Shown: piece after piece, positions 1 to 4,263 of the stretch
Layout: every line of letters starts with the position of its first letter
How positions within the stretch are numbered: position 1 is the first letter of the stretch
Origin: Myxococcales bacterium
GTDB taxonomy: Bacteria; Myxococcota_A; Polyangia; Polyangiales; Polyangiaceae
Direction of reading: 5' to 3'
Assembly: GCA_013298325.1 (NCBI GenBank)
Contig: JAAFHJ010000303.1
Location: forward strand, 1-6,240
Length of the DNA: 6,240 nt
Notes under the pieces: model-generated
The model's input: the letters and a program-made list of their open reading frames with translations, nothing else
Told to the model about the DNA's origin: nothing
Database searches by the model: none
Made by a program: the position numbers and the translations under genes

Positions 1-433
1 GGAGCCCACTGGTCGGTGCCGACTTTTCAAGGCCGCTCCAGAGCTTCGTCGACGCTGGCTCCTCGTTGGTGATCGCCCAACGGACGCCAAAGAAGCCGGC
101 ATCCCGCGTCGCTTCAAACAGCGCACGGAGGCGAACGAACTCGCGAAAGGTGGCGGCCCGGTCGTCGGCTTTGGCGAAGGTTGACTCCGGAAAGAGCGCG
201 GCGAAGCGCGGTTCGGCGACGTCGGTCGGGAGCGCGTCGAGGGTCCGATTCAGGGCGGCGACGAAGCTAGTTCTCCGATCCGGCGCGTCGCCGGGCGGAG
301 ACGAACTTGTTGCGCCGCCGCTCTCGTCGGAAAAATGATACACAACAGCAGGTTTAGCGACCTCTGCACGACTGGCACCCGTCGGCGTAAGGACGAGCAT
401 TCCAGCGGCGAGGAGGCTTCTTCGAAGGCGCAT
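1..433 (-). CDS. Unrecognised exported protein, N-terminal 144 residues (3' end outside window)
   Basis: Translation from ATG 433 gives 144 uninterrupted codons to the window edge. The first residues, MRLRRSLLAAGMLVL, form a basic and hydrophobic signal peptide, with a probable signal peptidase I site after SRA at residue 23. The mature part begins EVAKPAVVYHF, then a Ser/Gly/Pro-rich, probably flexible stretch (about 35-55), then likely helices: SFVAALNRTLDAL near 56-68 and TFREFVRLRALFEATRD near 91-107. An aromatic segment, FFGVRWAI, follows near 109-116. There is no cysteine in the visible part and no lipobox. The start is well fixed: TAG at 442-440 is in frame just upstream, and AGG sits five bases before the ATG. 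It lies 47 bases after the TPR-like gene, in the same direction, and is probably co-transcribed and located in the periplasm or outside the cell. I do not recognise the family. The opposite-strand frame at 66-338 is its shadow. Confidence 0.8.
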   Translation of the reverse strand, partial: MRLRRSLLAAGMLVLTPTGASRAEVAKPAVVYHFSDESGGATSSSPPGDAPDRRTSFVAALNRTLDALPTDVAEPRFAALFPESTFAKADDRAATFREFVRLRALFEATRDAGFFGVRWAITNEEPASTKLWSGLEKSAPTSGL

Positions 434-437
434 GCCG

Positions 438-442
438 ACCTA
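438..442 (-). promoter_or_regulatory. Ribosome binding site and in-frame stop fixing the start at 433
   Basis: The minus strand reads TAGGT here, with AGG ending five bases before ATG 433. The TAG of the same box is an in-frame stop, so no longer N-terminus is possible without another start codon in the two intervening codons, GTC and GGC, neither of which can serve. Confidence 0.5.
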
Positions 443-480
443 GCGGCGGCCGCGCCCGAAGTGTGACGCGAAATCGCGCT

Positions 481-1425
481 TCAGCGGAAGGCGGGGGCGA
501 CGTTCACGTTGATGATCGCCGTACCCGGGCCCGAATTGCTGTTTGATTTAAAGACGCCTGCCAGCGCCAATCCGCCGACGACCGCCGCCGCACCGACGAC
601 GCCGCCCGCAATGGCGACCGGAACGACCCAGCCCTTCGTCGGCTCGCGGACGACGGTCCGTAGCGGATCGACGGCGTCGCCGCGGGTGGCGATCGGGAGG
701 CCGTCCTTGCCTTGCCCTTCGAGGTAGTAGTCGATGAGGGGCGCCTTCACGGCGGAGCCGGGGACCTGGGTCCGGAAGGTGCCGTCGGCGAGGGTGACCG
801 GCAGCGCGACGAAGGTCTTCGTGCCGCTCCGGTAGTGGAGCGTGAGCTTGGCGAGGCGATTTTCAGGGTCTTCGACGCGCCCGGTGATGGTGAGCGTCTC
901 GCCGACGGCAACCTCGCTCGACGCCTGGCTCTTGACGAGGACCGGCCTCGGCGGCGGCGCGGCGGCGGTCACGAGGCCGGGGCGGCCGTCGTCGATCCAG
1001 CGCTTTTTCGCCGCGTCGAAGAAGTCCCGAAAGCGGGGGGACTCGCTCGTCGGGAGCGCGTAGTCGGGCTTTTGCGCAAGGAGCCCACGCACGGCACTCT
1101 CCGCCTCTTCCGCGTGGCCGATCGTGATATAGTCGAGGGCCAAAAGTCGATAAATATCGACCCTTTGTTCCGTCGTCAGGTCGGGCCGAAGCAGCGCTGC
1201 CGAGAGCGCCTGAATCGACTCTTCGTACTGCTGATCCTCGAAGAGCGAAGCTCCCCGCGCGAGGAGGTCGGCCGCCTTTTTCCCACCCGGGGTGGCAACG
1301 GCCGGCTTCCCCTGGGCGAGCACCGTCGCGGGATGGCTCAGCGCAACAAGCTGGGCGACGGCGAGCGTCGAAAGAAGACGGCCCGCCCGGCGGCGGAAGA
1401 CGGAGAGGGGGCGGACTTCGCTCAT
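481..1425 (-). CDS. Exported TPR-like protein with beta domain and C-terminal transmembrane anchor
   Basis: No named family is recognised, but the layout is clear over 314 residues. Residues 1-38 form a signal peptide: RRRAGR, a hydrophobic core, and probable cleavage after VLA at about 37. Residues 50-142 are TPR-like helices (LLARGASLFEDQQYEESIQA, then a second pair around 88-118), ending in FRDFFDAAKKRW. A Pro-rich linker (about 155-163) leads to a beta-rich, Ig-like region at about 163-260, with strands around GETLTITGRV and KLTLHYRS. Residues 265-292 form one Gly/Ala/Val-rich transmembrane helix, followed by a 22-residue Ser/Asn-rich tail. It is probably anchored in the inner membrane with its domains in the periplasm, acting as a scaffold or binding protein. 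The frame is open further upstream inside the CapA gene, but ATG 1425 is preferred: a GGACGGGGG box precedes it and the signal peptide follows. ATG at 1440 lacks a ribosome binding site. Confidence 0.87.
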   Translation of the reverse strand: MSEVRPLSVFRRRAGRLLSTLAVAQLVALSHPATVLAQGKPAVATPGGKKAADLLARGASLFEDQQYEESIQALSAALLRPDLTTEQRVDIYRLLALDYITIGHAEEAESAVRGLLAQKPDYALPTSESPRFRDFFDAAKKRWIDDGRPGLVTAAAPPPRPVLVKSQASSEVAVGETLTITGRVEDPENRLAKLTLHYRSGTKTFVALPVTLADGTFRTQVPGSAVKAPLIDYYLEGQGKDGLPIATRGDAVDPLRTVVREPTKGWVVPVAIAGGVVGAAAVVGGLALAGVFKSNSNSGPGTAIINVNVAPAFR

Positions 1426-1429
1426 CGCG

Positions 1430-1438
1430 CCCCCGTCC
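1430..1438 (-). promoter_or_regulatory. Ribosome binding site deciding the start at 1425
   Basis: On the minus strand the bases read GGACGGGGG, ending four bases before ATG 1425. The upstream in-frame ATG at 1440 has no purine-rich box in front of it. This supports a start 41 bases after the CapA-like stop, rather than the long upstream extension of the frame through that gene. Confidence 0.5.
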
Positions 1439-1466
1439 ATAGCCGGAACTGCGCTGCGCGTCGCGG

Positions 1467-2768
1467 TCACTTGCACGCGGTGAGGACGCCGTTCACGAGG
1501 CTCGCCGCCGTCTCGACCGTCGGCGCGTCGGCCTTCGTCATATTCTGTGCATGATACATTGTCTGGGTGAACGAGACGGTCGCCTTCCCGGAGGCACCCG
1601 CCGCCGCCGACTCCGCGGGGAGTGCGCTGCGAATCGGCGTTTTCTGCATGTAAATCGGGGTGTAGCGGGCACCGTTTACGACCGTCTTTCCGTCGGCCTT
1701 CTTCGTGAGGCCGACGTACATGACCGTCGACTTCCAGGTCGCTGTCGAACTCGAGACCCCCTCGACCTGGTTCGAAACGAAGTTCCCGAGCGAGTAGAGG
1801 ACGAAGCCTTCGTGGCCGTCCTTTTTGGAGACGACCTTCTCCCAGGGCTGCGGCACGTGGGGATGGTTTCCGAAGACGACGAGCGCGCCAGCGTCGATAA
1901 AGGCTTGCGCGAGTTCCTTCTGTTCGGGGCGCGCCTTCAATTCGTATTCCACGCCCCAATGAGGCGTCACAACGACGGCGTCGTTCGCCTTCGCGAGCGT
2001 GCCGATCGTCGTCATGATGAAGTCGCGATCGCGACCGCAGTTGAGGACCTGCTTCTTCGAATCGGGGATCCCGTTCGTAGCTCCGGCGATAGAGTTTGAG
2101 GCGTACGAGCAGGCCAAGTAAGCGACTTTCATCGTCTTCCCCGAGGCCGTTCGACGCTCGATGACCGTCGACCAGTCGTGGCTGGCGACGTCGCCCCCTT
2201 CACTCGTCCCGGTATAGGGGAGTCCGAACTTCTTGAAGTTGGCAAGGGTCGCCACGACGCCGGCGGAGCCCTTGTCGAGGGAGTGATTGTTCGCCGACGA
2301 AACGACATCGATGCTCGCTTTGAGCAGCGCCTGCATCAGCGTCGGATTGTAGTTGAAGGCCGGATAGCTTGAGGGGGCCTTGCTCTCGTCGGCGGGGCCT
2401 TCGAAGTTCGCGTAGGAGATGTCGGCCTTCTCGAACAACGGAACCGACTTTGACCAGAGCGACCCGAAATCGTCGTTGCTCGCGTCCTTGTCGGTGCTCT
2501 TCGCCTGAAGCTGAAGCGGCATGTGGAGGAGCACATCGCCGACCGCGGAAAGGGTCAGCCGATCGCCGGCCGCGCACGCTTCGGAAAAGACGAGCGGTGC
2601 CGCGGCGACAGGCGGGTTCGGATTGACGAGTTCATCCGGGAGGTTCGCCGTCTCGTCGAGGCCATCGAGGTCCTCACCCGTCTCCGACGAACAGGAAGCG
2701 AGGAAGAGGGCCCCCGGAACGAGGAGGGCGGGGAGGAGAGCGGCGAGGCTGCGCGGACGGAACTGCAT
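1467..2768 (-). CDS. CapA-family (PGA_cap) metallophosphatase-like lipoprotein
   Basis: CapA-like proteins have a calcineurin-type metallophosphatase fold; the founding member takes part in poly-gamma-glutamate capsule handling in Bacillus. The 433-residue product begins with a lipoprotein signal: hydrophobic residues 7-22, then lipobox LASC with Cys26 as the lipidated residue. Ser at +2 suggests the outer membrane under the enterobacterial sorting rule. A Pro/Asp-rich linker (about 28-60) follows. Family motifs are complete and in order: GDVLLH 77-82, ANFEGP 120-125, SANNHSLD 158-165, HWGVE 270-274, GNHPHV 300-305 and SLGNF 326-330. The Asp, His and Asn residues in these motifs are the expected metal ligands and catalytic groups. 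No capB or capC homologue is in the window, so a capsule role is unsupported; it may act on another cell-surface polymer. The ATG at 2768 is the only plausible start: no start codon occurs between it and the in-frame TAA at 2801-2799. Confidence 0.93.
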   Translation of the reverse strand: MQFRPRSLAALLPALLVPGALFLASCSSETGEDLDGLDETANLPDELVNPNPPVAAAPLVFSEACAAGDRLTLSAVGDVLLHMPLQLQAKSTDKDASNDDFGSLWSKSVPLFEKADISYANFEGPADESKAPSSYPAFNYNPTLMQALLKASIDVVSSANNHSLDKGSAGVVATLANFKKFGLPYTGTSEGGDVASHDWSTVIERRTASGKTMKVAYLACSYASNSIAGATNGIPDSKKQVLNCGRDRDFIMTTIGTLAKANDAVVVTPHWGVEYELKARPEQKELAQAFIDAGALVVFGNHPHVPQPWEKVVSKKDGHEGFVLYSLGNFVSNQVEGVSSSTATWKSTVMYVGLTKKADGKTVVNGARYTPIYMQKTPIRSALPAESAAAGASGKATVSFTQTMYHAQNMTKADAPTVETAASLVNGVLTACK

Positions 2769-2790
2769 GGGCCGCGAGAGTACCCGGCAG

Positions 2791-2796
2791 TCCTCC
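2791..2796 (-). promoter_or_regulatory. GGAGGA Shine-Dalgarno-like box, oddly far from the capA-like start
   Basis: A perfect GGAGGA lies in the 46-base gap before the CapA-like gene, but it ends 22 bases before the ATG, too far for normal use. It falls between two CCGG tetramers (2795-2798 and 2784-2787) that could pair with a 7-base loop. No start codon lies 5-10 bases downstream of it. It may be chance, or part of a small leader structure. Confidence 0.25.
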
Positions 2797-2814
2797 GGTT
2801 ACAACATCGATATT

Positions 2815-4257
2815 TTAGGCACCGAGTGAACGGGCACGGCGGAGCGAAGCGAGGGCCCCTTCCGGATCGGTTTCGGCCAATGCCCATCCGCGGGCGAGGC
2901 TCCTCTCAAACAGCATTTCTGCCGCATTTGGTTCCGCCCTTCGGAGGGCGGTTTCGAGCAGTGCCAATCGTGTCGCCTCGGCGAGGTCGGCGCCATCGGT
3001 GCCACCGGCTTGGGTGAGCGGTACAAATACCGCCTTCGCGAGGAGCAAAAATCCACACTTCGGGGGACTGCCTAACGCAGCGAAGCGAAGCGCGACGCGC
3101 TGGGCTGCCGTTCGGACGCCCTCATGTTCATGGCCGAGGGTGAGCAACAATAGCGAAGAAACCGCGTTGGTTGCGCCCCCCAACGGATCGGGGCCGGCGA
3201 GCGCCCGTGCGAGCCTGTCGAGGGCGAATTCGCAAGCGGCCGTCCGCTTCGCCTGGAGGTCGGCGAGGGCGGTCAAGGTCGCCGCGGTCACCGGATTTGG
3301 GGCGTAGGACGGAGGCGTCCCCGCGAATGCATCGCGGGCGGCGAGGAAGGCGGTCAGGTAGCCGGGATCCCGGCTCGCGGGGCCGTTGTCCGACGCGAGA
3401 TTCGCCCCCACGCGCGCCTGGAGGGCCCCTTCGAGGCGACCGACGAGGGTGCCGCGGAGGCGTTCGTCGGGCGTCTCGGCGAAGAGGGCGCGGAGGCGCT
3501 CGATTTCCAGCGGAGTTGCTGTCGCGACGAGGCGATCGGCCGCCTTGGCGGCAAGCACGAGGGCGCGACTGGCGAGGGCGGAAGCGTCGGTCCGCGATGC
3601 CGCCGCACGCGTGCGCGCGTCGCGCAGGAGTTCTTGGAGGAGCGTGAAGCCAGAAGCTCTGGAAAAACGGCTCTTTGCGCCGATGAGCGCCCCCGCGATG
3701 GCGAGCTTGCCGGCGTCGTCTACGAGGGCGCTATCGATGCTCTTGGCGAGCGCGGCCGCCGTTTCGCTTTCATCGGGAGTCAGGAACGTCAGAAGGCGCG
3801 CGGTAGATGCGGCATACACGCGTTCGTCCCCCTCGGCGGTCGCGCGGGTGCGTGCATCCTCGTAGATCGCCCGCGCGGTGTCGGGGCGAACCGCCTCGGC
3901 GACCCTCCCATACAGGTAGCCGGCGAGGCCCCGTTTCGTTCGTGTCGCCTCCGCCTGGGCGAGGCGGTAGGCGAACAGTTTCCCAGGCCCGCCGGGGGCC
4001 GCGAAGAGCGCCAGGACGAGCCCGCGGACGTCGTCGAAGTGGCCCCCTTGGGCGGTCGGCCAGAGGGTGACGAACGCGTCGAGGGCGTCGACGTCTTCCG
4101 CGGCCCGCGCGCATCGCAGACCGGCGAGGATTGCCCGCGTCCGTTCCGGCTCGGTGGCGCTCGTTGCGAGCGTCCGGTAGGCGGGGAGCGCGGCGCGCGA
4201 GCCGGCATTTCGCTCCAGGGCCTCGGCGGCAGCGAAGGCGGCGGCGTAGAGCAACAT
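2815..4257 (-). CDS. Hypothetical all-helical repeat-like protein encoded directly after Hsp70
   Basis: I do not recognise a named family. The 480-residue product is rich in Ala, Leu and Arg and reads as a chain of amphipathic helices. TPR-like stretches are visible near residues 24-64 (AYRTLA, then LRCARAAEDVDALDAF) and near the C-terminus (about 425-478, ending GALASLRRARS). The middle, about 120-400, looks like a HEAT- or TPR-type solenoid with Pro/Gly breaks near 285-325. There is no signal peptide, transmembrane segment or obvious catalytic motif, so it is probably a cytoplasmic scaffold. The ATG at 4257 lies one codon (CCG) after the Hsp70 amber stop and in the same frame, with no good Shine-Dalgarno sequence upstream, so its translation probably depends on the Hsp70 ribosome. 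The context suggests a partner or co-chaperone of the Hsp70, which is inference. Long antisense open frames overlap it, but this frame shares codon style and direction with its neighbours. Confidence 0.85.
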   Translation of the reverse strand: MLLYAAAFAAAEALERNAGSRAALPAYRTLATSATEPERTRAILAGLRCARAAEDVDALDAFVTLWPTAQGGHFDDVRGLVLALFAAPGGPGKLFAYRLAQAEATRTKRGLAGYLYGRVAEAVRPDTARAIYEDARTRATAEGDERVYAASTARLLTFLTPDESETAAALAKSIDSALVDDAGKLAIAGALIGAKSRFSRASGFTLLQELLRDARTRAAASRTDASALASRALVLAAKAADRLVATATPLEIERLRALFAETPDERLRGTLVGRLEGALQARVGANLASDNGPASRDPGYLTAFLAARDAFAGTPPSYAPNPVTAATLTALADLQAKRTAACEFALDRLARALAGPDPLGGATNAVSSLLLLTLGHEHEGVRTAAQRVALRFAALGSPPKCGFLLLAKAVFVPLTQAGGTDGADLAEATRLALLETALRRAEPNAAEMLFERSLARGWALAETDPEGALASLRRARSLGA

Positions 4258-4263
4258 CGGCTA
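4255..4263 (-). other. In-frame stop/start junction between hsp70 and the helical partner gene
   Basis: Read on the minus strand the nine bases are TAG, CCG, ATG. The Hsp70 stop and the next start are in the same frame, so only one sense codon separates the two proteins. The preceding bases (GCGGCGCCAAG) hold no convincing Shine-Dalgarno sequence. This favours coupled re-initiation. Stop readthrough, or a recently split fusion gene, is also possible. Confidence 0.8.

Noticed and set aside
434..480. Terminator between the TPR-like gene and the last gene
   Set aside because: The 47-base gap is GC-rich (GGCGGC/GCCGCC-like runs) but has no stem followed by a T-run on the minus strand, so no intrinsic terminator can be supported.
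712..1554. Plus-strand open frame of 280 codons
   Set aside because: It is antisense to the TPR-like gene and crosses the gap to the CapA-like gene. Its composition is Arg-rich and low in features, and the minus strand encodes clear domains and a signal peptide.
1426..1959. Possible N-terminal extension of the TPR-like protein through the CapA-like gene
   Set aside because: The extension is a highly Arg/Gly-rich out-of-frame reading of the CapA coding region. A proper signal peptide begins at 1425 with a ribosome binding box before it.
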